A DNA stretch of 64,000 nt from Verrucomicrobiaceae bacterium UBA2429 (GCA_002343505.1 DDQZ01000070.1:67611-131610), one strand, 5' to 3'. Shown: positions 25,747-35,437, counted from the stretch's first letter. The notes: generated by a model from the letters alone, not told the origin. Numbers and translations: made by a program.

Positions 25747-25764
25747 GGTGCTGCTTGAGACCAT

Positions 25765-26769
25765 CTATCGCAAAGGCGCGCTCCATAAATTTCCTCCCGA
25801 GGTGATGAAAAGCATTTTGCCATCCGCTCCACCGAAGGCGCAGTTGCAGCACTCGTCCGGCGCGGTGGGAACAAAGTCGAGCAGACGGCCTGAGCCGGAG
25901 AGTATGTAACAGCCCGCCTTGAAGCGAGTCGTTTCATATTCGGTGGGTTTGTTCGTGCCGGCAGCCACATAAATGCGCCCCTTTGCATCCATCTTCATGC
26001 CGTCAGGTCCGCGCCCGTCTTTCCAGTCAAAGATCACCCTCCTCGTGCCAGGCTTCACATCGCCATATTCGTCCAGCTCATAGCGCAGCAGTTTGCGCGA
26101 GCCGCCGCGGGTGTTGTTGTTGTTGTCGGCGATGTAGAGAAAGCGGTCGTCCGGGGTGATGAGGATGCCATTCGGCCGCTCCGCGCCCTCGCAGAGGATG
26201 CGAGTGACATTTGGGATGTCATATGCGAACGCACAAAGTCCGTCCGGAAGCCTGGCCTGCCGATTGATGCGATAGACGCCTTCGATGGGCATCTGCCCCG
26301 GCTTGATTCCTGCGGGTTCGCACCCGTCAACTTGATCAAATATTTCCATCCCCGCCCGCGAGCCATAACGCGGGTCGGTAAAGTAGATGAGACCCTTCGA
26401 GTCCATGCACAGGTCATTGGGAGAGTTGAAGCGCTTCCCGAGAAACCGATCCGCCAGCACGGTGATGGAGCCGTCTTTTTCCGTGCGCGTCACCCGGCGC
26501 GTCTTCGTCTCACAGGCCACAAGTCTGCCCTCGCGGTCAAAGAGCAGTCCGTTCGAGGCATTATGGCGGAAAACACTGACGCGCCCGTCCGGTCCCATGC
26601 GATTGATGTGCTTGCCGTCCGTGAAGTAAAGAGAGCCATCTTTCCACGCCGGCCCCTCCACCGCGCCGATGCTGCCGTGGTCCCTGGTTTTCGCTCCCGG
26701 CACCAGAGGGGATGTCAGCACGGTGCAGGAAGAAAGGGCGAGGGGCAGCAGGAGCGGCAGGTATTTCAT
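25765..26769 (-). CDS. SMP-30/gluconolactonase-like lipoprotein
   Basis: The product has 334 residues. The N-terminus MKYLPLLLPLALSSC has a lipobox LSSC (Cys15). The six-bladed propeller pattern of SMP-30/gluconolactonase/LRE proteins is clear: GAVEGPAWKDGSLYFTDGKH, NASNGLLFDREGRLVACET, FNSPNDLCMDSKGLIYFTDP and ERPNGILITPDDRFLYIADN, with the metal-binding E, N and D positions present (EGP, SPND, DN). Known members are calcium- or zinc-dependent lactonases; the substrate is unknown. No partner gene is evident. Confidence 0.88.
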   Translation of the reverse strand: MKYLPLLLPLALSSCTVLTSPLVPGAKTRDHGSIGAVEGPAWKDGSLYFTDGKHINRMGPDGRVSVFRHNASNGLLFDREGRLVACETKTRRVTRTEKDGSITVLADRFLGKRFNSPNDLCMDSKGLIYFTDPRYGSRAGMEIFDQVDGCEPAGIKPGQMPIEGVYRINRQARLPDGLCAFAYDIPNVTRILCEGAERPNGILITPDDRFLYIADNNNNTRGGSRKLLRYELDEYGDVKPGTRRVIFDWKDGRGPDGMKMDAKGRIYVAAGTNKPTEYETTRFKAGCYILSGSGRLLDFVPTAPDECCNCAFGGADGKMLFITSGGNLWSAPLR

Positions 26770-26844
26770 GACACGCCATCAAACGCCCGTCACGGCATTG
26801 AATCACGCCAAAAATAAACTGCCCAGGCATCCAGAACGCGGACC

Positions 26845-27612
26845 TCACATGCGGCGGCCCGCAAGCCTGCGCATGAGTTCCTTGGCCTGCTCCACACTAA
26901 GGTCCGGCTGCAAGGAAACCAGCCGCGCCAGCCAGGCGCTGACCACCGGGGCCGCGAAGCTGCTGCCTGTGACTTTTTTCCATCCGCCCTGCCAGGGAAC
27001 GGTCACCTCGAAACCGCGCGCGGCGAATTCCACCATGCCCGCACCGGTCCGGTGCTCCCAGCCGTCGTGGTCGAGCGCGGCCAGGTTCACCGTCAGCACC
27101 GTGGGAAACCAGCCGGGCCACTCGCGCAGACCGGCGTCGTCGTTGCTGCACGCCGCCACGATGTGGGCGCGGCTCAGATAAGCGGCATCCGTCCACTCTT
27201 TGTAGGGCATGACAAAACGCGCCTCCCCAGGGCTGCCAAAACTGCAGTTTAAAATCTGGTAGCCGCGCTCCAAAGCCAGCCGCGCCGCCTCCCAAATGAC
27301 GGTGCTGCGCGAACGCAGGGCGCCATCCAGCACGCGAAAACTGCCGATCTCCGCGCACGGAGCCAGCCGGCGGATGATCCAGGCGATCGCCGTGCCGTGG
27401 CCAATCGCATCCCCGTTGCCAGCCTTTGATTCCAAAAAATTTCCCCCCGCCTCAAACATCACATCATCCGCCAAGCTCAGGCCCTCCAATGCCGGATGTG
27501 CGGTATCCACACCCGAATCCAGGATGGCGACACGAACACCCGCGCCCGAACTCGCGCCCAAAGCGATAGCGGTTCGTGCAAGCGCTTCCTCATCATGGAA
27601 ATAACTGCTCAT
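26845..27612 (-). CDS. Subtilase (S8) protease without signal peptide
   Basis: The product is a compact 255-residue protease: D32 in VAILDSGVD, H72 in IGHGTA, oxyanion Asn157 in AACSNDD, and S218 in TGSSFAAPVV. This is shorter than secreted subtilisins, without prodomain or signal peptide, so a cytoplasmic site is likely. Similar minimal subtilases occur in peptide-modification clusters, but no precursor peptide or modifying enzyme was found here. The gene starts 13 bases after the GAF-domain gene, so the two are probably co-translated. The longer frame to 27744 overlaps the GAF gene and was not used. Confidence 0.85.
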   Translation of the reverse strand: MSSYFHDEEALARTAIALGASSGAGVRVAILDSGVDTAHPALEGLSLADDVMFEAGGNFLESKAGNGDAIGHGTAIAWIIRRLAPCAEIGSFRVLDGALRSRSTVIWEAARLALERGYQILNCSFGSPGEARFVMPYKEWTDAAYLSRAHIVAACSNDDAGLREWPGWFPTVLTVNLAALDHDGWEHRTGAGMVEFAARGFEVTVPWQGGWKKVTGSSFAAPVVSAWLARLVSLQPDLSVEQAKELMRRLAGRRM

Positions 27613-27625
27613 AGAGAAACGGGGG

Positions 27626-28273
27626 TCAGTCCTCCCAGCCGAGCGCCCAGGCACTGAGGCGGTGGTCGAGCAGCCTGCCGAGCACCTGCGCGGCGGTCTC
27701 CATCGCCGCCAGATGAGCCAGGCTGAAGGACTCCGGCAGCGCATGACCAGGCGGCAAGTCAGCCCTGGAACGCGGCGCCTCCCTCAAGCCGGGCAGCGCG
27801 TCGAGCCGGATCAAGCGCACGGCGGTGACCACGCCGCGCACCTCCCCCGCGAAGCGCAGCGGCACGGCCAGCATGGCCCAGGTGAGCACGCCGAGCGCGC
27901 GGTCGAGCGCGCGGTTTTGCCTTTGATGGAAGCACACCTCGCTCTCGCACATGGCCAGCCCGCTGGTGAAAACAAGTCCTGTGATGCCCTCCGCCGCCGG
28001 CAGGCGAAAGCTGCCTGTGAAACGCGCCGCGTCCGGGCCGTTGTTCCAGACCGGCACCAGCACCGCGCCATCCTCCACCGCCAGCCAGAGCGATCCCTCA
28101 TGCGCTTCGATGTTTTTCAGAGCCGCGTCCAGGCCCCGCGCGGGCAGCCCCTCCGCCAGCGCGGCCGCGCGCGTTTCCTGCGCGCGGCGCAGGAAATCCA
28201 TCCTGCGCCGCGAAAAACGCTCCTCGAAGTCGGCGAGATCAGGATCAGGCAAAGCGGGAAACGGCGCGGGCAT
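27626..28273 (-). CDS. GAF-domain-like protein
   Basis: The product has 215 residues. A short helical N-terminus (ADFEERFSRRRMDFLRRAQE) is followed by a GAF-like alpha/beta sensor fold: LDAALKNIEAHEGSLWLAVE, AAEGITGLVFTSGLAMCESE, WAMLAVPLRFAGEVRGVVTA and VRLIRL. No enzymatic output domain is fused. It is followed 13 bases later by the S8 protease and preceded 65 bases upstream by the XcyI-like endonuclease on the same strand. Regulation of the protease by a small molecule is a guess from the pairing. ATG 28273 was chosen over an upstream GTG that overlaps the endonuclease gene. Confidence 0.65.
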   Translation of the reverse strand: MPAPFPALPDPDLADFEERFSRRRMDFLRRAQETRAAALAEGLPARGLDAALKNIEAHEGSLWLAVEDGAVLVPVWNNGPDAARFTGSFRLPAAEGITGLVFTSGLAMCESEVCFHQRQNRALDRALGVLTWAMLAVPLRFAGEVRGVVTAVRLIRLDALPGLREAPRSRADLPPGHALPESFSLAHLAAMETAAQVLGRLLDHRLSAWALGWED

Positions 28274-28338
28274 GAGAGCGCCATCATGGGCGGAAAACAC
28301 TGGAAGGACAACCACGAGTCCGGGGTGCCCGCCATCCC

Positions 28339-29307
28339 TCACACAAGCCGCAGCGTGTGGTGGAACAACTCCCCGCAGAATGCCTCACGAGCGGTCTCTG
28401 ACTGGAGAAGCTCGATCATGGAAAATGTTTTCTCAACGAGCCGGTCATCGCGGATGCGGCGTTTCAGTTCCGGGGTCAGTACACCACCGATGTAAAAATT
28501 GCGGCAGCGCCGGCTGTGATTGACCGCATGCTCGAAGGACTTCTTTGCCGCACCATAACGCTCCAGCGCGCCCGCCGGATCAATGCCACCCTTGATCTCC
28601 ACCGTGGCAAGCCAGACTCCAGCTTTCTCAAAGGTGATGTCCGGCTCTGACGCAAACCGCATCAGTATCCCCCTATCGAGTGCGATCTCGTCCGGCAGGT
28701 CGCTTTCGATGGACTCCACGGTAATGCCGGCATCAGCCACAAGTCCCTTATCGATGAGCCACAGCACCACCATTCGGCGCACGCGATCCTCGCCAATCTC
28801 ACCCACTTTGTTGCGCATGGACCCGTCCAGGCTGATGCCCATGGTGGCGATGATGTTGCGGTGCCCGTTCTCCAGTGTCCAGGCGGTGGAGTTGACAATG
28901 ATGGAGCAGATGAAAATGTTATATCCACGCGCCAACCTAAGTGCCTTGTCCTCCGGGATGGACGCGCCCCCCTGCTCCAACCTCTCGACATTTCCGCAGT
29001 AATCTTTGGCCGCCTTGATGGACAGGCCAGCCATGCCGCGGTAGTACAAGCTCGTCCGCGGATGCTCCATCAAAATTGCCGGGTGGCAGAATACCAGTTT
29101 CGCTGGCACTCCCAGACGCTCCACATGCTCCCATGCCCGGCGCTCGATCATCAGGCCGTGCAGGGGTTCATAGCCGGGGTCCGCGTTAAATGATTCGATG
29201 CACTGGCGCGCAGCGACATCCCTGCGTTTGCGCAACTCCGAACTGATCAGCAGAGACTTGGCGCGGCGCAGTTCCTCAACGTAGTCGGGTTCGTCTTTGT
29301 CGCTCAT
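28339..29307 (-). CDS. XcyI-like type II restriction endonuclease
   Basis: The product has 322 residues. The candidate PD-(D/E)xK centre is EPDITFEKAGVWLATVEIKG with D223, E237 and K239. The surrounding ISLDGSMRNKVGEIGEDRVR and the overall length resemble the XcyI/Cfr9I endonuclease family, whose characterised members cut CCCGGG; that specificity is only suggested, as I could not run a search. It begins 4 bases after the stop of the SPPY methyltransferase gene, the expected order in which methylation precedes cutting. Composition is somewhat less GC-rich than the neighbours, consistent with acquisition. ATG 29307 was chosen because the open frame upstream lies inside the methyltransferase gene. 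Confidence 0.72.
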   Translation of the reverse strand: MSDKDEPDYVEELRRAKSLLISSELRKRRDVAARQCIESFNADPGYEPLHGLMIERRAWEHVERLGVPAKLVFCHPAILMEHPRTSLYYRGMAGLSIKAAKDYCGNVERLEQGGASIPEDKALRLARGYNIFICSIIVNSTAWTLENGHRNIIATMGISLDGSMRNKVGEIGEDRVRRMVVLWLIDKGLVADAGITVESIESDLPDEIALDRGILMRFASEPDITFEKAGVWLATVEIKGGIDPAGALERYGAAKKSFEHAVNHSRRCRNFYIGGVLTPELKRRIRDDRLVEKTFSMIELLQSETAREAFCGELFHHTLRLV

Positions 29308-29311
29308 GGCA

Positions 29312-30841
29312 TCAGGGTTTCGACCAGCAGTACACACACTTCCGCAACTCCACACGACCCCAGCGGCCCATCTGCTGGCTGCTGTTTCCCTTTCCCCTCG
29401 GCAGCACCCAGACACGGTCCACACGCAGCCCCGCGCTCTCAGCAAAATCGCTGAGTATCAAGTCAGCCGGAACCTCCTCGCCATGATAGCGGACATTGTC
29501 GTTGACGATGAAGACACGCCCGCCCGGTTTGAGCACACGGGCAATTTCGAAGACGACCAGAGCCATTTCGAAAAAGTAATTCTCCACCATGTTGACCACA
29601 TGGCCGTTGCTCAGCTCCCCAGCCTCGCGCGCGCGATTGAGGTGGCAGAGTACCTCGTGTAGGCCCCGCTGGCCGTCATACGCCGCGCAGACCCGGTCGA
29701 AGCGCCGCTCCGCCTTAAGAGAGCGGTAGTGCGCAGCGAGCGCGGCACGCTTGCTCTTATTCTCCACCGTGGCGGAGAGCAGGGTCTGGCGCAGCTCCCG
29801 AATGCGCGTCTCATCGCAGCCGCAAAAGGCCAGCTCAAGCGCGTAGGTGCGCGTGTAGTCATAGCGGTTGCAGTATGGCGGGGAGGTCAGCACGCAGTCA
29901 AAAGACGCATCTTCAAGCCGCGCCATCTCCAGAAGGCAGGAGCCTTCCATCACCCTGGCCTGCCGCGCAAAATGGCCGCCGTTGCGCCGCGTCAAGTCCT
30001 GCGAAAACTCGCGCAGCCGTTGCAGCACAGCGTCCCGGAACTTCGGGATGAAACCTTTGTCAAACTTCTGAGCCAGCGGTCTGCCGCTGCGTTGATCCCA
30101 GCGCAGGTACTGGCCGTCTTTGCGGGTGAAGCTCACATCCTCCAGCACGGACATCGCGGCGAACCAGAACAGAAATCGCACCGCCTCGTCATGAATGCCC
30201 GGAAGACGGTCCATGTACCCCGCCAGGGCGGCTTCCGTCTCCGGGCTGAACGCCCGCTCGGTGATGCGCAGGTGCGGAAAATGGAACTTACCGTTTTCCC
30301 ACTCCGAGCGCCGGAGCAAATCCAGTTCACGCTCAAACTCCCTGGCACTGACCTCGTCAGCGAGCAACCGCGCTCGCAGCGCGGCGGCCCCCACGGGCAT
30401 CAGTTCGATGCCCGTCGCCTGCCAGCCCCGCGCACATGCGCGGGTGAGCGCGGTGCCAGTGCCCGCGAAGGGATCCAGAACATGCCTGGGCTGGATGGTA
30501 GCCGCAAGCTGGTCATAGAGGTACTCCACCAAGTCCGGCGAGAAAGCCTCCTTGTATTTGAGCCAGCGGTAGAAAGGCGCGCTTTTGCTGGCCTGAAATG
30601 ACACCAACTGGCGAGTCAGCAGTGGATTGACCTCCAAACGCGCGGCGAAACGGCGATGAAGCCTGCCGCGCTCATCCATGGCTGCACGGGTGTCAACTGG
30701 AGCAGCCGCAGGCTTGCTCGAGACAGCATCTGTCATGAGCGAAATCATGGTGGCAGTAGGCAGAAACATAGACGATTCAACGCCTTCATTGAGCGTGAGC
30801 GCGCCGGACTCCGCATCCTCCGAAGCTCCGTCGGCCAGCAT
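29312..30841 (-). CDS. DNA methyltransferase (SPPY type) of type II R-M system
   Basis: The product has 509 residues. The AdoMet-binding motif I is HVLDPFAGTGTALTRA (about 120-135), and the catalytic motif TSPPY is at 319-323. SPPY is the form typical of N4-cytosine methyltransferases, though some N6-adenine enzymes share it. Motif order (I before IV) and a late VLKPGGRVFIVNDN strand fit a beta-class-like enzyme. The start at 30841 was chosen because AAGGAG lies about 7 bases upstream, one of the very few clear ribosome binding sites in the window; the frame stays open further upstream. The XcyI-like endonuclease starts 4 bases after the stop. Confidence 0.88.
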   Translation of the reverse strand: MLADGASEDAESGALTLNEGVESSMFLPTATMISLMTDAVSSKPAAAPVDTRAAMDERGRLHRRFAARLEVNPLLTRQLVSFQASKSAPFYRWLKYKEAFSPDLVEYLYDQLAATIQPRHVLDPFAGTGTALTRACARGWQATGIELMPVGAAALRARLLADEVSAREFERELDLLRRSEWENGKFHFPHLRITERAFSPETEAALAGYMDRLPGIHDEAVRFLFWFAAMSVLEDVSFTRKDGQYLRWDQRSGRPLAQKFDKGFIPKFRDAVLQRLREFSQDLTRRNGGHFARQARVMEGSCLLEMARLEDASFDCVLTSPPYCNRYDYTRTYALELAFCGCDETRIRELRQTLLSATVENKSKRAALAAHYRSLKAERRFDRVCAAYDGQRGLHEVLCHLNRAREAGELSNGHVVNMVENYFFEMALVVFEIARVLKPGGRVFIVNDNVRYHGEEVPADLILSDFAESAGLRVDRVWVLPRGKGNSSQQMGRWGRVELRKCVYCWSKP

Positions 30842-30985
30842 CAGCGACTCCTTTTTTTTACTCGGGCGCGGCGCTTGGGAAATTCGGGCCGCGCCCGCTT
30901 TTGTAACTCTCATGACAGGACACAACCCATGAAAACAAGAGTGTCAATTTTCCTGATGACGGGAAATTCTCCGGCTTTGAATGCC

Positions 30986-33900
30986 TCATCGTGCAATCAA
31001 CCGCGCCAATCCCGAAAGGATGTCCGTCTCATTCGCCTTCTGGCCGGGAGCAGGTTCTTTGGCGAGGAGGAAGCAACCATGACCGGCGGAGGCGCCGGGG
31101 CGGTTCACGATCATGCCGGTATAGCTGACCGTGCGCGGCGCGGCGCCGATGGCGGAGGGCACGGTGAGTTTGCCGCTGAACAGGCCGGTCTTGCTGACGA
31201 GCTTGATGCTGACTTTGCCTTCATTCTCCGCAGTGCCTGCCTTGGGCACGCTGGCGTTGTTCACGATTCCAGTAGCACTTGGGTTGGCGAGGGTCACGAG
31301 CACATCGGGGGCTTCGCCCTCGCTGTGAGTGAGGCTGGCGGCTGAGAAAAGCAGCGCGGCATTGTTCTGCCCGGCATCCAACCCCATGAGCAGGCCGCCA
31401 GGCGCTGGTGGCGCATAGATGCCGCCATTGACCTCGACCCGATCAGGGCCGAAACCGGCTTTGTAATTGCGGTCCTTGCTGTTAGGCAAAGGCTCGTCTT
31501 TGAACCAGTCCGGCTCCAAATCTTGCAAGGCGCCGATGAGGCCGCCACTGATCTCCAGCGCTCCGGCCAGCGAGCCGCGGTTTTTGTAAAGCCCCGCGTA
31601 GAGCAGCACCTCGCCCTGCTGGCCGACGAAAGTGGAGCAGGTGTAGGCGCTGCCATCGGCAAGCTTGCCGGCGACTTTGACGACACCGTTGTCAGGCACG
31701 CTGAAGCTGCCGTAGCCGTCACCCTGCGGGATGGCTTCGATGCCGGTGTTGGCCGCTGCCGGTTCGATGGCAAAGGTGTAGGCGGCTTTGAAAGCGGTGG
31801 CTTTGTTGTCATTGTTCCAGCCATTGCGCCAGGCGCTGACCTGGGTGCTGATGCCAGGGCTGTCTTTTTCATGAAGCGTGCCGGCGAGCGAGTTGCTGTC
31901 AGGATCCAAATCGACATCGAGCACGAGTGTGGACAGCTTGCCGCGCTTGATGTCGGTGACGAGCTTCGGTTTTTTCACGATCTCAGTGAAAGTGTCGAGC
32001 CTGCCGGTGAAGGCGTGGCTGACGGTGCCGGTGAGGATTTTTCCGCTCACCACGCCGGTCTTGGCGACGGTCAGTTCGACGCGGTTGCCGAGGCCGTTGT
32101 TGAGGTTGCTCAAGCGCCCGGCCAGGCCGTGAAACACACCGATGTGGCGCCCGTCGAGGTCGGTGACTTGCAGGCTGAAGTCGAGCTTCTGCGGCGCGGC
32201 TCCGGCGGCGTTGGCGGCGGTGATGCTGAAGTCGAATTCGCCGGGCGTGGCGGGCTTGCCAGAGAGGGTGCCAGTCAGTTGATTGAAGACGAGGCCGGGA
32301 GGCAGCTTGCCCTTGATGGTGTACTTCACGGGCGGATTCACCGTGGGAATGGTCATGGAGAAGTCAGCGCTCACAGCCAGGGGGGCGACCGCTGCGGGAA
32401 AGTCAATCGTCGGCGGCAGGGCGGCGGCCTGCGTGAGGGTATGCACGGCTCCCGCGATGGTGATCTTGGCTGTGCGGGATTTTTTGGAGTTGTTCGGCTG
32501 CACGGTGACGGTGACGGACCCGTTGCCAGTGCCGGATTTCGGATTCACCACGGCGAAGGACGCGGAGGATTTGGCAGTCCATGCGCCGGGGGTGGTGACA
32601 ACGATGGTGTAGCCTTGACCGGCGGCCGTGATGCTGTTTTCCACCAGATCAAGCACCTGCGCCGCGCCGGCGTCAGCAGGTGTGATCTTGAAGCTGCGGA
32701 TCATGGCCATGTGCCCGGAGAACTGGCCGGCGAAGCCGTAGATGCGGAACTCGACCGGGCCGCCGCGGTTTTCAAAAGCGGCGGTGTCCGGCAGGCGGAA
32801 GGCGAACTCCTGCTCGTTGGTGTCGCCATCCAGCCGTGTCGTGGTAAAGACCGCCTGCGCGGCGCTGAACCCGCCCACGCTGGTGAGCACCGCATGAAGA
32901 CGCGGCGCGTGAAAGCTGAGCCTGCGGATGGTGAAACGCACCTCCGCATTGCGCAGGTTCAGCGGCGAGCCTCCCTGGACAGATACCGCCCAAAATTGTC
33001 CGGCCGTGATGGCCTGCGCGAGCGTGGACTCGTTGTTCGGCATCACTTGCGAGTAGGCCAGGCCGTCGTCTCCGGCCTCGGGCGTGATACCCGCGCCCGC
33101 TGTCCAGCCGCTGTAGGTGACGCCGTCTTTCAGCACATAGGTCGGAGTCCAGGGCAGGTTCAGCGCGGGGTCGCTGCCTTCGAAATTGCTTTCCGCCAGC
33201 ACGCCGGGGCCGCCGACGGTGCGGAAGAAAAAGGTGCGCCAGGCAGGGTCGCCATCGGCATCCCGCACGCGCAGATAAAGGAAGCTCTCCCCTGTGCTCA
33301 CGGGTGTGCCGGAGAGCGCGGCCTCGCCTCCATTGAGCGTGATATTCAGGCCCTGCGGCAGCACCGCGCCGATGATCTTCAGAGCGCGCGCTCCGTCGCC
33401 GCCAGTGGTGCTGATCGTGGTGGTGTAAGGCGTGCCATGGATGGCGGTGGGCAGCTTTGCGGCGGTGGCAAAGGCAGGCGCACTGCCGAGCACATCGTCT
33501 ATGTGGCGCAACCCGGCCAGCTCCGTTTCCCAATCGAGCAGGAACTGCCACTTCGGCGAGTCCTGCGCGCTTTGGCGGATGCTCTCCAGGTGTCCCCATT
33601 GGCCGAACTTCCCCCAGCCGCCTGACTCGACGAAGACGCCGTGGTTGCGCAGGCCTTTTTCGAGCGCCTGGTTGAGATGAATCTCATACACGCCCGCCAT
33701 TTCCGGCTGGCGGTTCACCAGTTCCATGAAGGCCGTGATGCCATCGTCGCGCTCATCAGGGCCGTCCAGTTCATCCGTGAAAAGCGAGGGACCGCCCTCA
33801 TAGGAGACAATGGGTTTCGGTGCGGCAAAAAGTGTCTGCGCCAGCGCACGCAAGCCGTCGCCAAAGCCGCCGCCGATGCCCGTTGCGTCAGGGCCGGAGC

Positions 33901-35437
33901 CGGTCTGCGTGGAGCCGGAGAGCATGCGCCGCCGCCACTCCTGAAACAGCTCGTCCATGTGGCGGTTGATGGCGTCACTCACCCAGTAACCGCTCTCCGG
34001 CGTCACGCTCACAGGTCGCTGGCCGCCGTCAAAGTTGAAATTCCCCGTCGTGAGAAACCAGGGGTCGGTGGTGGCTCGCTGCTCCAGGGCGCGCTGGAAG
34101 GCGAAACCCTGGATGTCATTGCCGAAGTAGGTGGTGGGCGAGATGCAGTCCGGCTCCTGCGGCGGGGTGAGCGTGGCGCCGTGGTTCTTGATCTCGGTGA
34201 GGAATTCCTCGATGTAGCTTTGGCTGCCGGTGAAGACGGCGGCGGTTTTGATCAGGCGGTCATTGCCCTCAAAGACCTGCTCGAAGACGCGCCACACGCG
34301 GCAAAACTGCCGCGCGTTGAACTGCGGCCGCGTGATGCCCTGCTGCGCGGCCTTGGCCTCGGCCCAGTTGCCTTGCGGAAAACTGAAGCCGTTGCTCCAT
34401 ATCTCATTCGAGTACTCCACATAGACGCGCAGGTTCGGGTTCAGCGGCGCGAAGGCGGGATCGGCCACTGGCGCGGTGTGCGGGTTCACACCGTCGCTGC
34501 CAAAGCGGATCATCTGCGCCAGCTTGGTGATGAAATCATCGTCCGCCAAGTGCGGGATGCAGATCCACAGGTCCTTGTTCGCCGCATTGCAGAGCGCGAT
34601 GATGTGCTCGTAGGCCACTCCAGTTTCACGGTCGCCGATGCTGAGAGCGAACTCGTCCGTCGGATCGCGGTCATTGAGGATGCCGCATTGAAAGACGTGG
34701 TCCGGCAGGCGGCGGTCGCTCCAGCTTTTCTGCGGGTTCGCATTGGTCACGCCCCAGTCCATCATGCGCAGGAAGGCCCAGTCCACCTCGGCCAGGCGTT
34801 GCAAAAAGACAGGATGAAAAAGCCCGTCCTCCAGCGTGGCGTTCTGCGGATCGGCGGGATCGGGCAGCCACACTTTGAGGTCGGTGACGGGGTTCGCCGC
34901 ATTGATGGACTCGACCTGCATGAAGGAGTTGTCACTCGCATTGCTCTTCAGATAGACACGGCGGCCGTTCACCAGGCTTCCGGTCTCCGGACCATTCGAC
35001 TCACCAGGCAGAAAGACGCCGTCATTGAGCCGGATGTCGGCATCGCCGGTCCATTCGACGACGATCTTGCCATTCGCCAGCACGCTGTCGCGCACCGGCC
35101 AGGAGGGGTGGCGCAGATCGCCATAGTCAGTGTGCAGGCCGAAGAGCAGCAGGCGCAGCTTCTTGCCGGGGTTGAGGAATTTCGGATAGCCCTTTTCATT
35201 GAACTGCGCCGAATTGAAGTGCGGCACGCGGTCGCCAAAGTTCGTGTCGAACTCCAGCCACTCGCCGCCCTGGGCCACCGCGTTGGCAAAGTAGGGGGTG
35301 GTGAAGTAGTTCACGCCGCCGACATTCACGCCGAGCGGCTTGAGTGTGGCGGCATCGAATGCCGTGGCGGGCAGGGCGGGGGCAAGCAGGAGAGAGAGCG
35401 CGGCGGAGTTTTGCAGGAGGCGGAGGAGCGTTTTCAT
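30986..35437 (-). CDS. Giant secreted glycosidase-like protein with Ig/BACON domains
   Basis: The product has 1483 residues and a signal peptide (LSLLLAPALPATAFD). The N-terminal 600 residues look like a TIM-barrel hydrolase related to large cellulose-associated proteins of planctomycetes and verrucomicrobia: VYVEYSNEIWSNGF with E345 in the NE motif of clan GH-A acid/base residues, and PIVSYEGGPSL as a possible nucleophile strand. A putative Ig domain (about 662-740), a BACON-like domain (about 930-1010, ending VHTLTQAA), a second putative Ig (about 1012-1092, PPGLVFNQLTGTLSGKPA) and C-terminal repeats with GVVSGKILTGTVSHAFTGRL and GLFSGKLTVPSAIGAAPRTV follow. Catalysis is inferred, not proven. 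It is divergent from the beta-helix gene. Confidence 0.82.
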   Translation of the reverse strand: MKTLLRLLQNSAALSLLLAPALPATAFDAATLKPLGVNVGGVNYFTTPYFANAVAQGGEWLEFDTNFGDRVPHFNSAQFNEKGYPKFLNPGKKLRLLLFGLHTDYGDLRHPSWPVRDSVLANGKIVVEWTGDADIRLNDGVFLPGESNGPETGSLVNGRRVYLKSNASDNSFMQVESINAANPVTDLKVWLPDPADPQNATLEDGLFHPVFLQRLAEVDWAFLRMMDWGVTNANPQKSWSDRRLPDHVFQCGILNDRDPTDEFALSIGDRETGVAYEHIIALCNAANKDLWICIPHLADDDFITKLAQMIRFGSDGVNPHTAPVADPAFAPLNPNLRVYVEYSNEIWSNGFSFPQGNWAEAKAAQQGITRPQFNARQFCRVWRVFEQVFEGNDRLIKTAAVFTGSQSYIEEFLTEIKNHGATLTPPQEPDCISPTTYFGNDIQGFAFQRALEQRATTDPWFLTTGNFNFDGGQRPVSVTPESGYWVSDAINRHMDELFQEWRRRMLSGSTQTGSGPDATGIGGGFGDGLRALAQTLFAAPKPIVSYEGGPSLFTDELDGPDERDDGITAFMELVNRQPEMAGVYEIHLNQALEKGLRNHGVFVESGGWGKFGQWGHLESIRQSAQDSPKWQFLLDWETELAGLRHIDDVLGSAPAFATAAKLPTAIHGTPYTTTISTTGGDGARALKIIGAVLPQGLNITLNGGEAALSGTPVSTGESFLYLRVRDADGDPAWRTFFFRTVGGPGVLAESNFEGSDPALNLPWTPTYVLKDGVTYSGWTAGAGITPEAGDDGLAYSQVMPNNESTLAQAITAGQFWAVSVQGGSPLNLRNAEVRFTIRRLSFHAPRLHAVLTSVGGFSAAQAVFTTTRLDGDTNEQEFAFRLPDTAAFENRGGPVEFRIYGFAGQFSGHMAMIRSFKITPADAGAAQVLDLVENSITAAGQGYTIVVTTPGAWTAKSSASFAVVNPKSGTGNGSVTVTVQPNNSKKSRTAKITIAGAVHTLTQAAALPPTIDFPAAVAPLAVSADFSMTIPTVNPPVKYTIKGKLPPGLVFNQLTGTLSGKPATPGEFDFSITAANAAGAAPQKLDFSLQVTDLDGRHIGVFHGLAGRLSNLNNGLGNRVELTVAKTGVVSGKILTGTVSHAFTGRLDTFTEIVKKPKLVTDIKRGKLSTLVLDVDLDPDSNSLAGTLHEKDSPGISTQVSAWRNGWNNDNKATAFKAAYTFAIEPAAANTGIEAIPQGDGYGSFSVPDNGVVKVAGKLADGSAYTCSTFVGQQGEVLLYAGLYKNRGSLAGALEISGGLIGALQDLEPDWFKDEPLPNSKDRNYKAGFGPDRVEVNGGIYAPPAPGGLLMGLDAGQNNAALLFSAASLTHSEGEAPDVLVTLANPSATGIVNNASVPKAGTAENEGKVSIKLVSKTGLFSGKLTVPSAIGAAPRTVSYTGMIVNRPGASAGHGCFLLAKEPAPGQKANETDILSGLARLIAR

